In this document: piece by piece, positions 5,114 to 13,816 of the stretch
Position numbering within the stretch: position 1 is the stretch's first letter
Layout of the letters: each line of letters starts with the position of its first letter
From: a bacterium
GTDB taxonomy: Bacteria > Vulcanimicrobiota > CADAWZ01
NCBI GenBank assembly: GCA_024409025.1
Contig: JAKSUM010000008.1
Coordinates: 1 to 13,950, forward strand
Length of the DNA: 13,950 nt
Direction: 5' to 3'
Program-made: the position numbers and the translations under genes
Notes under the pieces: model-generated
Databases searched by the model: none
Told to the model about the DNA's origin: nothing
What the model saw: only the letters and a program-made list of their open reading frames with translations

Positions 5114-5145
5114 AAGAACCTCCATAAATCTATATTAAAAATTTC

Positions 5146-5174
5146 ATCCTAACAGAATGATAAACCTTGTGCAA
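5146..5174 (-). promoter_or_regulatory. Candidate promoter of the minus-strand small-gene cluster
   Basis: TTGCAC (complement of 5169-5174) and TAGGAT (complement of 5146-5151) are separated by 17 bp and placed about 16 bp upstream of the GGAGG of the gene starting at 5113. The match to a sigma-70 consensus is moderate. The same 150-bp divergent region must also hold the promoter of the plus-strand operon starting at 5263; there I see only a weak TATAAC at 5204-5209. Confidence 0.35.
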
Positions 5175-5262
5175 AAACTGTTTTTTTTAATCAGACAAAG
5201 GATTATAACAGGCGGCAAAAGAAAAAAATTTTAAAACAAATATTCATTCAGAAGGATCACCA

Positions 5263-6141
5263 ATGGCTTACTCAGGCACTGAAAGCGACTATCTGAAGCT
5301 GATAGCAAACAGAAACGATAAAAAATTCAGGGAACTGTTCCAGCAGCCCTTTATAGACTATGAAGGCTCGGCAAAGGACACTGAAAAAAATTTTCAGGAC
5401 ATATCCGCTCAAATGATACTTAGCGGGGCAATGGAATTCGCACCGCAGCAGATCCCCATTTCGGACGAGCAGCCTGCGGACAAGCCCTTCCATGAGGAAA
5501 CGGCAATATCATACAGCTATATACAGGGAATGTTCGTGAGCAGGGAGGACAAGATAGCAAAAAGGATATTCGAAAAAAAATATCCCATACATGTTTACGG
5601 AGAAAAGTGCATTCCATGCGACTATAAGGTTCCTGTCAAAAATACAAGGGGAAATCCTGAAGGAACTATAGATCTGATATTCTCCTCCCTGTCATATGCA
5701 ATTCCGGAATTTCTCGGATTTTCTCAGGACGAAGAGATTCCGGAAATTGAAGATCCGTTCTGCAGATATGTCTCCGCAATAAAAAAGCTAATGAAAAAGG
5801 CGTCAAAAAGCATAGTGCTCGCAAAACTTCACTCATCCGAAAGCGACTGCGGACTCCTAAAGGCGGCTCTTGAGCTTGAAACCGCATTCAGAAAGACCCC
5901 ATGGGACAGGCTGAGAAACTGCTACGACAGGCAGAGGATAAAAAAAGCCCTGATTCTGTTTGACGGCTCAAGGTCATTTAACGAATATTTTTCATTTGAA
6001 TTCAGGGAAACCAAAAAGCTTATAGACGACTGGAAAATAGCAATAATAACGGCAAGAGAGCTTTACGGCGACACAGAGCCTGATTTTAACGAATATGCGC
6101 TAAGCTCGATAACACATATATATTCATCATACAAGCTGTGA
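5263..6141 (+). CDS. Unrecognised protein, possibly a degenerate PD-(D/E)XK-fold domain
   Basis: 292 aa, soluble, with no signal peptide. ATG at 5263 follows AGAAGGA (5250-5256) at good spacing. I do not recognise the family with confidence. Residues 133-140 (EGTIDLIF) followed by SKSIVLAKLHSSES (181-194) and a helix LKAALELETAF (199-209) have the order of a PD-(D/E)XK nuclease core: G-x-x-D-L, then a strand carrying E-x-K, then a helix. In the second motif the positions of E and K would hold K188 and H190, so the site would be inactive, or the likeness is accidental. Residues 95-115 (EDKIAKRIFEKKYPIHVYGE) are helical and basic. It is the first gene of a tight operon, 11 nt before an exported protease gene. 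Its role there is unknown. Confidence 0.7.
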   Translation: MAYSGTESDYLKLIANRNDKKFRELFQQPFIDYEGSAKDTEKNFQDISAQMILSGAMEFAPQQIPISDEQPADKPFHEETAISYSYIQGMFVSREDKIAKRIFEKKYPIHVYGEKCIPCDYKVPVKNTRGNPEGTIDLIFSSLSYAIPEFLGFSQDEEIPEIEDPFCRYVSAIKKLMKKASKSIVLAKLHSSESDCGLLKAALELETAFRKTPWDRLRNCYDRQRIKKALILFDGSRSFNEYFSFEFRETKKLIDDWKIAIITARELYGDTEPDFNEYALSSITHIYSSYKL

Positions 6142-6152
6142 GGGGCACAATT

Positions 6153-7418
6153 ATGAACCTTAAATTTATATCATCCCTGATTATTCTTGCGGTGCTGCTT
6201 CATGCGGCGGTATTTGCGGCAGGACAGGATGCCTACATAATAAATTCCGTGCTTGAAATATCCTCAACAGTCCAAAAGGAATTTTATGCGGGGATTTCAG
6301 AGCAGACCATGTTTTCCGGAGCGGCTTCCGAAATTGCAAAAAAATATGATACGGGCGGAAGGAAGCAGATTGCCACAAGACAGGAATTCGCAGCCTTTCT
6401 TTCAGAGATGATGTCAAGGAACAGGCAGGCAAAGGGCGATATAGGCGAGCTTGCCGTAAAAGGCATGATAAAAAGCCTGAACGATCCGTATTCCCTTTTT
6501 CTTGACACAAAGCAGTGGGAATACTTCAAGAGGGTCTCATCAGGAGAAGAATTCACAGGAATAGGAGTCGAGCTTGCGAAGAAAAACGGGCTGTTTACCA
6601 TAGTCTCACCAGTGGAAGGGGGCAGCGCGGCAAAAGCAGGCATACAGCCCGGAGACATTATTGTAAAGGCTGAAGGACGCAACCTGTCAGGAATGGACGA
6701 TCTCGATGCCCTTGCGTTGTTTGACGGGCATGAGGGCTCGGTAATGAGGCTCAGCGTCCGAAGGGGAAATTCAATAAGGGACTTTGCGGTTAAAAGGACG
6801 GCATTGTCACTCAAGGATCCTGCCGCATCAATAGTAAAGTCAGGAGCGAAGGCAGGATATCTTAAAATATCCTATTTTTCGGAAAAGACGGACAGGCAGG
6901 CATCAGCCCTGCTCGACAAAATAAGGGCGGCAGGAATCAAAAATCTCATAATCGATTTAAGGAACAATCCGGGAGGAGATCTTAATTCCTCCCTCAGACT
7001 GGCATCCATGTTTATGGGAAGAAAGACAATTGTCACAAAGGTAAAAAGCGGCGGACAGAAATCGCAGGAAAAAGGTCAGGGCGATGCCGTGTATTCATTT
7101 GACACGGTAATACTTGTAAACAGGGGCACGGCAAGCGCGTCCGAAGTCTTTTCAGGCGCAATGCAGGATTACGGACTTGCAAAGCTTGCAGGAGAGACGA
7201 CCTTCGGCAAAGCCCTCATACAGTCGGTCTATTCGCTTCCAGGAAACGCAGGATGCAAGATAACGACAGCGAGATATTATACCGCTAAGGGAAGAGACAT
7301 TCTGTATAAAGGACTTGTTCCGGAAATAAAGGCTGGAGACTGCCTTCCTAAAGCCAAAGCATCCGAAGATCCGTGCGTAAAGGCGGCTCTTAAATATTTT
7401 GCATCAAAACAGGGGTAG
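6153..7418 (+). CDS. S41 family C-terminal processing peptidase (CtpA/Prc-like), exported
   Basis: 421 aa counted from ATG 6153, chosen over a GTG at 6138 because GAGGGG (6140-6145) lies 7 nt upstream and the N terminus then becomes a clean signal peptide (MNLKFISSLIILAVLLHAAVF, cleavage near AA-GQ). A PDZ domain spans about 133-210 (FTGIGVEL, GSAAKAGIQPGDIIVKAEG). The S41 catalytic domain follows (about 230-390), with YLKISYFSE and IIDLRNNPGG. The catalytic pair is Ser328 (RGTASASE) and Lys353 (TTFGKAL), exactly 25 apart as in known S41 serine/lysine peptidases. Such enzymes trim or degrade proteins from their C termini in the periplasm or at the cell surface. The motif usually reads TFGKG; Gly is Ala here. 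The stop lies 6 nt before gmhB and in the same frame. Confidence 0.92.
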   Translation: MNLKFISSLIILAVLLHAAVFAAGQDAYIINSVLEISSTVQKEFYAGISEQTMFSGAASEIAKKYDTGGRKQIATRQEFAAFLSEMMSRNRQAKGDIGELAVKGMIKSLNDPYSLFLDTKQWEYFKRVSSGEEFTGIGVELAKKNGLFTIVSPVEGGSAAKAGIQPGDIIVKAEGRNLSGMDDLDALALFDGHEGSVMRLSVRRGNSIRDFAVKRTALSLKDPAASIVKSGAKAGYLKISYFSEKTDRQASALLDKIRAAGIKNLIIDLRNNPGGDLNSSLRLASMFMGRKTIVTKVKSGGQKSQEKGQGDAVYSFDTVILVNRGTASASEVFSGAMQDYGLAKLAGETTFGKALIQSVYSLPGNAGCKITTARYYTAKGRDILYKGLVPEIKAGDCLPKAKASEDPCVKAALKYFASKQG

Positions 7419-7424
7419 AAAATC

Positions 7425-7949
7425 ATGAAGCCATGCGTTTTTCTTGACAGGGACGGGACAATAATAGAGGAAAAGCACTATCTTTCAGATCCGGACAAGG
7501 TATCCCTTCTTCCTGGAGCGGCGGAAGCCGTAAAAATAATCAATGACAAGGGATTCCTCGCAATAATCATATCAAACCAGTCGGGAATATCGAGAGGATA
7601 TTTCACAGACAGAGATGCCGATGCCGTTAACGGCAGGGTCAGGGAGCTTCTGGCGGCGGAAGGGGCGCATATAGATGCAGTATATTACTGTCCCCATACG
7701 GATGATGACATGTGCGGCTGCAGAAAGCCCAAGACCGGCATGATAGATAAGGCATGCGGAGACTTTGAAATTGATATGGACAGATCCTATATGGCAGGAG
7801 ACAAGATGTGTGACATAATGACCGGAATCAATGCCAATGTAAAGCCGGCACTGGTGATGACAGGATACGGAAAAGACATAGCGGAAAGCCTTCCGGAGGG
7901 AACAGAGTCTTTTTCAAGCCTGCTTGAATTCGCAAAAAGCATAAATTAG
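7425..7949 (+). CDS. gmhB: D-glycero-D-manno-heptose 1,7-bisphosphate 7-phosphatase (HAD family)
   Basis: 174 aa, a usual length for GmhB. HAD motif I is FLDRDGTI with Asp8 (nucleophile) and Asp10; motif II is Ser50 in IIISNQSG; motif III/IV includes RKPKTGM (Arg100, Lys101) and GDKMCD (Asp126, Asp130). The family-specific structural zinc loop is complete: Cys89, His91, Cys97, Cys99 (CPHTDDDMCGC). The enzyme removes the C7 phosphate in ADP-heptose synthesis for LPS inner core or S-layer glycans, in the cytosol. Related HAD enzymes include histidinol phosphatase, so the substrate is not certain. Its AGGGG site overlaps the protease stop, which implies coupled translation. The ATP-grasp-like gene starts 14 nt downstream. 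Confidence 0.87.
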   Translation: MKPCVFLDRDGTIIEEKHYLSDPDKVSLLPGAAEAVKIINDKGFLAIIISNQSGISRGYFTDRDADAVNGRVRELLAAEGAHIDAVYYCPHTDDDMCGCRKPKTGMIDKACGDFEIDMDRSYMAGDKMCDIMTGINANVKPALVMTGYGKDIAESLPEGTESFSSLLEFAKSIN

Positions 7950-7963
7950 GAAAGGAATAAATA

Positions 7964-9391
7964 ATGAGCGACGAAGGCGTTATAGTAAAGAAAATAAAGA
8001 TAATGGCGTCATTTGACTGGACAATGAGGCCTGCGGTAGCCGCATTCCTCCGCTTCCTCGATCCGAAAATTACATGGAAGGGAAGACGGTATGATCTCCA
8101 GCTCGGCAGAGTCATCGCAAAGCCGCTCCTCTGCGGTGAAAACCTCAAGGATACTGCCGATTTTATCATAGACAGGACGGTCCATTGGAACTCATACTAC
8201 AAATGCTGGGCGCAACAGGCCATGAATTCCCAGATGAGCATAGTAAACCACACTAACAGCTTTTCAAGTCAGGACAAGCACAGCACATATGATCTCATAG
8301 CAAGAGCCATGCATCCTGCGGACAGGCTTCCGACCACAGTCCTTCTGCCACAGTATTCGGCATACACCGAGGATCAGAAAAATCAGGAAAAGTGGGAATA
8401 CTATCAGGAACTGATAGCGGAAAATACAGAGTACGGATTTGACGAGAACAGAAAGAGAACAGACTGGCAGAAGGTCAACAAATCCTTTGAAAGGATGCTC
8501 GGCTTTGAAAGAAAGAGCGATCTTATGCGCGAGCAGTTTTACTGCTATGGCGACTACATAAAGGACGCAATGGAGCAGTACTTCGGGAACAAATATCCGG
8601 TCTATCTGAAAAAAGCCTTCGGAGGCGGAGGAAGCGATGTTTACAAGATACACTCGCTTGAAGAGCTGTATGAAAAATACGACAAGACCAACGGCAAGGC
8701 ATTCCACATACAGGAGGCAGTTGAGAACTACGACGTCTTCATACGCTGCATGGCGATAGGCCCTCAGGTCCTTCCAATGGTATTCTGTCCAGAAAAGCCC
8801 CTCCACCAGCATTACAGTCCGGAGAAGTGCCACCCCGAACAGGAGATATACGAAAGAATCAGAGGATATGCCCTGTTCATAAACGCCTATCACCGCTGGA
8901 CATACAATTCGTTTGAAGCGGCGGTAAAGGACGGCTGCATATATCCCATAGATTTTGCAAACGCCTGTCCGGATTCACACTTCACTTCCCTGCATGTACA
9001 TTTTCCATGGCTTATATGCGCCCTTATAAAGTGGTTTGCATTCTGCGCCGTAACCGAAAAGGACATGAGAATCGATATGGAGCAGAACAGATATCTCGAC
9101 GTTCTGAATGATCCTTCAATACCGGCAATAGACAAATATAACCATGCAATGAGGCTCAGCGAGGAATATTTCGACATAGGGACATTTGAAGAATTCTGCA
9201 GTGAGAACTTTGCCGACATCAACGACAGAATGATAGATTTCTATGACCATCATTTTGACGACATAATCAGAATAGGCATAGAAATGAGCGACTTCCCCAA
9301 GGAGGAGCATGAAAAATTCTATCATGAGTACAAGGGAATGATGGACAATATTTTCCGTCCCAACGCAAAGGACTATCTGACGACATACTAA
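7964..9391 (+). CDS. ATP-grasp-like protein of unknown substrate
   Basis: 475 aa, cytosolic, preceded by AAAGGA (7951-7956). The order of features fits an ATP-grasp fold: a pre-ATP-grasp segment with NHTNSFSSQDKHSTYDLIARA and LPTTVLLP (about 95-128); a lysine and glycine-rich loop in YLKKAFGGGGSDVYK (214-228); QE at 250-251 on the hinge; Arg261 in FIRCMAIGP; and IDFANACPD (329-337), standing for the metal-binding E/D-x-N. The C-terminal 130 residues (from about 345) are helical, acidic and without known motif. ATP-grasp enzymes join a carboxylate to an amine or thiol through an acyl-phosphate. Neither substrate can be named here. It is the last gene of the operon with the protease and gmhB, so a cell-envelope role is a reasonable guess. 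Confidence 0.72.
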   Translation: MSDEGVIVKKIKIMASFDWTMRPAVAAFLRFLDPKITWKGRRYDLQLGRVIAKPLLCGENLKDTADFIIDRTVHWNSYYKCWAQQAMNSQMSIVNHTNSFSSQDKHSTYDLIARAMHPADRLPTTVLLPQYSAYTEDQKNQEKWEYYQELIAENTEYGFDENRKRTDWQKVNKSFERMLGFERKSDLMREQFYCYGDYIKDAMEQYFGNKYPVYLKKAFGGGGSDVYKIHSLEELYEKYDKTNGKAFHIQEAVENYDVFIRCMAIGPQVLPMVFCPEKPLHQHYSPEKCHPEQEIYERIRGYALFINAYHRWTYNSFEAAVKDGCIYPIDFANACPDSHFTSLHVHFPWLICALIKWFAFCAVTEKDMRIDMEQNRYLDVLNDPSIPAIDKYNHAMRLSEEYFDIGTFEEFCSENFADINDRMIDFYDHHFDDIIRIGIEMSDFPKEEHEKFYHEYKGMMDNIFRPNAKDYLTTY

Positions 9392-9393
9392 AA

Positions 9394-9424
9394 AAAAGCC
9401 TCCGGAGAAAATCCGGGGGCTTTT
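9394..9424 (+). terminator. Terminator between convergent genes, likely bidirectional
   Basis: A 13-bp stem: AAAAGCCTCCGGA (9394-9406) pairs with TCCGGGGGCTTTT (9412-9424), with one T-G pair and a GAAAA loop. Plus-strand transcripts end in TTTTCTTCT. On the minus strand the A-run at 9391-9397 supplies a U-tract, so it can also end the convergent transcript from 13816. It lies 3 nt from the second TAG of the exported-protein gene. Confidence 0.92.
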
Positions 9425-9427
9425 CTT

Positions 9428-9523
9428 CTATTTGAACATGTCATCCCTCCTTGGGGGCCATGCCGAGGTAACCTTGGAACCTGAGGCTTCCCTGTATACC
9501 TGCCTTCCGTTCTTATAATCTAT
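9428..9523 (-). pseudogene. In-frame continuation of the exported-protein gene beyond its TAG
   Basis: After the TAG at 9524-9526 the same frame runs for 31 codons (IDYKNGRQVYREASG, then SKVTSAWPPRRDDMFK) and ends at a TAG at 9428-9430, right beside the terminator. Codon use matches the host. The stretch aligns by eye with residues about 150-170 of the same protein (DYDSGEKLGFRVNGNPDAKW), that is, with the first of two related halves: both start with DY, continue with a G-(E/R)-(K/Q) turn and end in W. This suggests that the original gene was 10390 to 9428 (319 residues plus the TAG position). Confidence 0.75.
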
Positions 9524-10390
9524 CTAAATCTCATAGTATCCTTCAGGCTCGTCATGCTTTGTCTTGAAATCAATGCTCCCGCATCCGGCAAGATCGTCAA
9601 GACCGCATTCTTCAATCGTCTTCTGAAGCCCATCAAAGACCTCATCACTCATATCCTTTTTCTGATCGCATACGGTTTTGCCGGCCTTTGTGTCATAGAT
9701 TCTCTTATAGAACCTCTTTACCTTGTCCGTGCATGTTATTATTCCGTATGAAAAGCACAGGCTGCCCTTGCTGAACTCAATGCTGAATCTGTCTATAATA
9801 AAAGCATCTCTTGACTGAAGATACTCCGGATATCCGCCTTTTACAAGAATGCCGGCAAACAGGCATTTCAATTCATATGCCCATTTGGCATCAGGATTTC
9901 CATTAACGCGGAAGCCGAGCTTTTCTCCCGAATCGTAATCGGCATACAGATATGACGGGGAATATTCCGGAGGCAGTCCTGCCGTCACCCTGTCAGTCCC
10001 GTTCAAATTTGCAAGATTATTCCTGTCTATGATCTCCTGAACCTTCAGAAGCTCATCCCTGCTTATAGGGGCAGTATCCCCTTTACGACTTTCAACAAGC
10101 TCAAAAGAACCGTTTCCCTTCTTTTTAATATCAAATAAGTAGAATCCGCTTTTTTTTCTGTCAATAAAATCATCGACATAAAATTTTGTTTTCAAGGAAA
10201 CTATATTTTTAGAGTTTATTTTTTTTGGGGCATCGTAAGAGCTGTCGGTAACACCGCCACACACAGGTCCCTTGTTGGAATTAGTGACTCTGCCGAACAC
10301 AGGGAACTTACCGGAATCGGCAAATCCCATAAAACCAAATACAGAAAATATCATAAAAACCCCGCATATAATAATTATTTTTTTATCCAT
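9524..10390 (-). CDS. Exported protein of unknown function, C terminus cut by an in-frame TAG
   Basis: 288 aa to the first TAG. The N terminus MDKKIIIICGVFMIFSVFGF is a typical signal peptide, with cleavage likely near GFA-DS (residues 22-25); there is no lipobox cysteine. The mature part seems to hold two related halves, each with strand-rich sequence, a helix (ISRDELLKVQEIIDRNNLANL at 109-129 less one residue; MSDEVFDGLQKTIEECGL at 247-264) and a closing strand pair. GGAGG (complement of 10399-10403) lies 8 nt before the ATG. The gene starts 21 nt after the kinase stop and is probably its operon partner. I do not recognise the family. The product ending at 9524 would lack the last strands of the second half. 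Confidence 0.8.
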   Translation of the reverse strand: MDKKIIIICGVFMIFSVFGFMGFADSGKFPVFGRVTNSNKGPVCGGVTDSSYDAPKKINSKNIVSLKTKFYVDDFIDRKKSGFYLFDIKKKGNGSFELVESRKGDTAPISRDELLKVQEIIDRNNLANLNGTDRVTAGLPPEYSPSYLYADYDSGEKLGFRVNGNPDAKWAYELKCLFAGILVKGGYPEYLQSRDAFIIDRFSIEFSKGSLCFSYGIITCTDKVKRFYKRIYDTKAGKTVCDQKKDMSDEVFDGLQKTIEECGLDDLAGCGSIDFKTKHDEPEGYYEI

Positions 10391-10411
10391 AATAACTGCC
10401 TCCGCGATTTT

Positions 10412-13400
10412 TCACAAATCAAGCGCTGAAAGCGTTGCGACAAGCTTTTCTATATTGATCGGCTTTGCGATATGCCCATTCATGCCTGCCTGAATTGCAA
10501 ATGCCTTATCCTCATCGAAAGCATTCGCCGTCATGGCTATAATCGGAATGGAAGCAAGCGGATTGCCGTCAAGGGCTCTGATTCTTCTTGAAGCCTCATA
10601 TCCGTCCATATTGGGCATCTGTATGTCCATGAGTATCAGATCGTATCTGCCGGGCTCTGCATTCCGAATACGGTCAACGGCAACAGATCCGTCTCCGACT
10701 ATGTCAATCTCAAAGCCGAATTCCGAGAGTATTTCAAAAGCAATCTCCTGATTGAGCTCGTTATCCTCTGCAAGCAGAATTTTCTTGCCTGTAAAGTCGG
10801 CATTTTTCCCATTTTCATCATATTCCTCTTCAGTCTTTGGGGCAAGAAGTATTCCACGAAGATCGGACATAAACAGGGGCTTTGAACAGAATGCCGTAAC
10901 TCCGGCCTCAATCGCCTCGTCCTCTATGTCGGCCCAGTCATATGCGGTAAGGATTATTATGGGCTTTGAATCGCCGATAATCCTTCTTATCCGCCTTACC
11001 GTCTCGATTCCGTTCATATCAGGCATAAGCCAGTCTATTATGTATGCCCCGAATTCGTCTCCGCTCTCATAGGCATACTGGGTCCTGATTACGGCTTCCT
11101 TTCCCGATGAGGTCCACTCGGTTCTCATACCTATTTTTTTGAGCATGCCGCAGACGGAAAGACATGTATGCACATCGTCATCGGCAACGAGGGCGCTTAC
11201 CCCGCTAAGCTCGGCAATAGGCTCAAGCTTGACAGGCCCGCCTGCAAGCTTGAACTGAAGATCAAGAATAAACTCGGTTCCTTTTCCAAGAGAGCTTTCA
11301 ACACTTATCCTGCCGCCCATCATGTCGACAATATTTTTTGTTATGGCCATTCCGAGACCGGTGCCCTGTATTCCGCTCACGGTGGATGTCTCCTCACGGG
11401 CGAAAGGCTCGAATATGTGCCTCTTAAACTCTTCAGCCATGCCGATGCCGGTATCCTTGATACGAATCTCAAATCTTGCGTATCCTGCGGAAGACGACTT
11501 TTTTTCAATAATCCTAAGACTGACAGTGCCTCCGGCCTTGGTAAATTTCATGGCATTGCTCAATATATTCAGGAGTACCTGATTCAGTCTCAGTTTATCG
11601 CATATTATGTCCTCATTTATAACATCCATTGTATCAATAAAGAACTCAAGATGCTTTGAATTTATATCAGACTGGACTATGGTGCGTATGTCATGAAGAA
11701 TGTCGGGAAGATGGACCTCTTTTTCCTTAATCCTCATCTTGCCGCTCTCGATACGGCTCATATCAAGCACGTCATTTATAAGCGAAAGAAGATGATTGCT
11801 CGAAAGGGTTATCTTAGAGAGATAGTCAAGAACCTGCTCCCTATTGTCTATATGAGTGGCGGCAAGGGATGTAAAGCCGATGATGGCATTCATAGGGGTG
11901 CGTATGTCATGGGACATATTGCTCAGGAAAACGCTCTTTGCCCTATTGGCATGCTCAGCCGCATTCAGCGCGTCCTCCAATACCTTCCTCCTCTGTTCCT
12001 GCTCAGCGACAGCCTTATTTATATCCCTGAACCCGAGGGTCCAATAAACATGGCCGTCTGACGCTGTCGCCTTCGCATAAACAGCCTGATGGTGATCCGC
12101 CCCCTCTCTGAAACCCACTCTCCTGAAATTCACCGTATAAATTCCGTTATGCGGAATGTTTTTTTTAAGATTATCTATGGAGCATGCCTCAAGCACCCTG
12201 TCCTTGTCCTCTTCATAAACGAAGTTCTCCACATATTTTCTGACGGACTCCTCATAGAAAGGCTCTTCCCCTATCATATCGACAGCGGCCTTAATGCTCC
12301 CCTCCGATGCGTCCCTGTAGGGCTTCATCGTAAAATCCGAAGTCCTTATCATATAAAGGGCATGATATTCATGGCTGAGTCCTGTAATCATGGAGAAATC
12401 CTCAGCCTGCTTCAGGCTTATCTCCCTCTGCTTCTCAACTATGGCATCTATATTCTGGTGTCCTTCGATTATGATGTCCGAATTGGTGCTCTTAATATAT
12501 TTAATCTGATAATAGCGCGCCTCCCCGTCCTCTATCCGCCTGTAACTGACGAGATATTCGTCCCTTCCGTCAAGATGGGAGGTTATTGCGTCAATGCTTG
12601 AAGCCTCAAGCATCCTTTCCCTGTCATCAGGGTGTACAAACGAATTGACATAATCGTTTATAAGCAACGAATACCCATATGAAGCGTCAACCTCAGCATT
12701 GCGTCTTCTGGCAATATATCTGTCGACCTTTATCGGGGTGTACGTGTCATCCTTTATGTTTATAAGGGCAACATTCGTGTACTCCCTGCTGAGCATGCTG
12801 ATCAGCTCAAGCTGAAGACGCTCATGCTCGTTAAGCTTGCGCTCCATCTCCACCATTACATCCGCATTTCTGAAGCCCGCGACAATTGACAGAGGCTCTC
12901 CAAGTCCGGAAATCCTTACATAACGGGCCTCATAATAATGCGCCTCGGAATCTATCTTAACCCTATAGATGCGTTCAAGCTTGTTTCTGCACGAAAATGT
13001 CCTTGAAAGCCCCTCAGGACAGAATGAGCTTAGGAAAGATTTCCTGTCTCCGGGGTGAACCCTGTCACGGACATAATTGCGAAGAAGCCTGCTGTATGGC
13101 AGCCTGCCGTCATAATCCTCAATGCCGGCAGTCACATAGCCGTCAAGCTTTATTATATCGGCCTCATCCGACTCCGGATGAACAAGCAGGACATTAAGAT
13201 AGTCTCCGGCAAGGGCGTTTATTATGCTGCTTTTCTCGCTTATTATCCTCTGAATCTCGGCATCCTTCTCAAGCTTTGCATTCCTTATCTCAATATTCTT
13301 CTGTTCGTGGTTCAGCAATTCGGCATAAATGCATGAGGCGGCAATGCTCAAAAGAAGAGTCATATCACTATTGCATTTAGGATTGTCAACGCCTATAAAT

Positions 13401-13816
13401 CCCCTTATTTCCCCTGACACCATAAAAGACGCAGAGACAAGATGCTTTATTCCCTGAGGCTTCAGAATCCTGTATTCAAAAGAATTCTTATCAAGCGCAT
13501 CCACATCTTCTATAGTGAAAATGCCATGATTATTCTTAAAGCCGTCAATCCAGAATGAGAAGCAATCCCAATCTATATCCTGAAGATTCGATATTTGGGC
13601 AGCGACTCCCTCAACGCACCATTCATGGGTATTGCTTATCAGAGGCGAATCCTCTCCAAATTCAAATACATAAGCCCGATCTGCGTCAAAAATGCCCCCT
13701 ATATAGGCAAGAATCCGGTCGATCGGATTTGAAAGACCGCAAAGGGAATATTTAAAATCAATAAAATCCTGTATGAGGTCCGATTCCTCTTTAGAATGCA
13801 TAAAAGAAGCTGACAT
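10412..13816 (-). CDS. Cytosolic hybrid sensor histidine kinase with GAF, three PAS-like repeats and two receivers
   Basis: 1134 aa; ATG at 13816 with GGAGG (complement of 13821-13825) 4 nt upstream. Domains in order: GAF-like (about 25-170); coiled linker (170-198); three repeated PAS_3-like units (about 200-325, 338-463, 478-602), each with a (V/F)-H/Y-(P/E)-x-D-(K/R) block and a terminal GF/GH-x-(N/D)-(I/A) strand; HisKA with phospho-acceptor His636 ([14 protein letters not shown]); HATPase_c with N-box Asn754, DTGIGM (788-793) and GTGLGM (818-823); receiver 1 (about 873-990) with Asp928 and Lys979; receiver 2 (1011-1134) with Asp1064 and Lys1118. No membrane segment is visible, so the signal should be cytosolic. 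No output domain is present, so phosphotransfer to another protein, or control by receiver state, is expected. Confidence 0.93.
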   Translation of the reverse strand: MSASFMHSKEESDLIQDFIDFKYSLCGLSNPIDRILAYIGGIFDADRAYVFEFGEDSPLISNTHEWCVEGVAAQISNLQDIDWDCFSFWIDGFKNNHGIFTIEDVDALDKNSFEYRILKPQGIKHLVSASFMVSGEIRGFIGVDNPKCNSDMTLLLSIAASCIYAELLNHEQKNIEIRNAKLEKDAEIQRIISEKSSIINALAGDYLNVLLVHPESDEADIIKLDGYVTAGIEDYDGRLPYSRLLRNYVRDRVHPGDRKSFLSSFCPEGLSRTFSCRNKLERIYRVKIDSEAHYYEARYVRISGLGEPLSIVAGFRNADVMVEMERKLNEHERLQLELISMLSREYTNVALINIKDDTYTPIKVDRYIARRRNAEVDASYGYSLLINDYVNSFVHPDDRERMLEASSIDAITSHLDGRDEYLVSYRRIEDGEARYYQIKYIKSTNSDIIIEGHQNIDAIVEKQREISLKQAEDFSMITGLSHEYHALYMIRTSDFTMKPYRDASEGSIKAAVDMIGEEPFYEESVRKYVENFVYEEDKDRVLEACSIDNLKKNIPHNGIYTVNFRRVGFREGADHHQAVYAKATASDGHVYWTLGFRDINKAVAEQEQRRKVLEDALNAAEHANRAKSVFLSNMSHDIRTPMNAIIGFTSLAATHIDNREQVLDYLSKITLSSNHLLSLINDVLDMSRIESGKMRIKEKEVHLPDILHDIRTIVQSDINSKHLEFFIDTMDVINEDIICDKLRLNQVLLNILSNAMKFTKAGGTVSLRIIEKKSSSAGYARFEIRIKDTGIGMAEEFKRHIFEPFAREETSTVSGIQGTGLGMAITKNIVDMMGGRISVESSLGKGTEFILDLQFKLAGGPVKLEPIAELSGVSALVADDDVHTCLSVCGMLKKIGMRTEWTSSGKEAVIRTQYAYESGDEFGAYIIDWLMPDMNGIETVRRIRRIIGDSKPIIILTAYDWADIEDEAIEAGVTAFCSKPLFMSDLRGILLAPKTEEEYDENGKNADFTGKKILLAEDNELNQEIAFEILSEFGFEIDIVGDGSVAVDRIRNAEPGRYDLILMDIQMPNMDGYEASRRIRALDGNPLASIPIIAMTANAFDEDKAFAIQAGMNGHIAKPINIEKLVATLSALDL

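Noticed and set aside
8264..8893. 209-codon minus-strand open frame
   Set aside because: It is antisense to the ATP-grasp-like gene, has no ribosome-binding site of note, and reads as a low-complexity hydrophobic shadow of the host codon bias. The same holds for the 176-codon frame at 6284-6814, antisense to the protease.
9428..9526. Genome-wide reassignment of TAG to an amino acid
   Set aside because: hspR ends in TAG directly before its terminator hairpin, and the gene at 3685 ends in TAG followed at once by TGA. Reading TAG as sense throughout would run genes into terminators.
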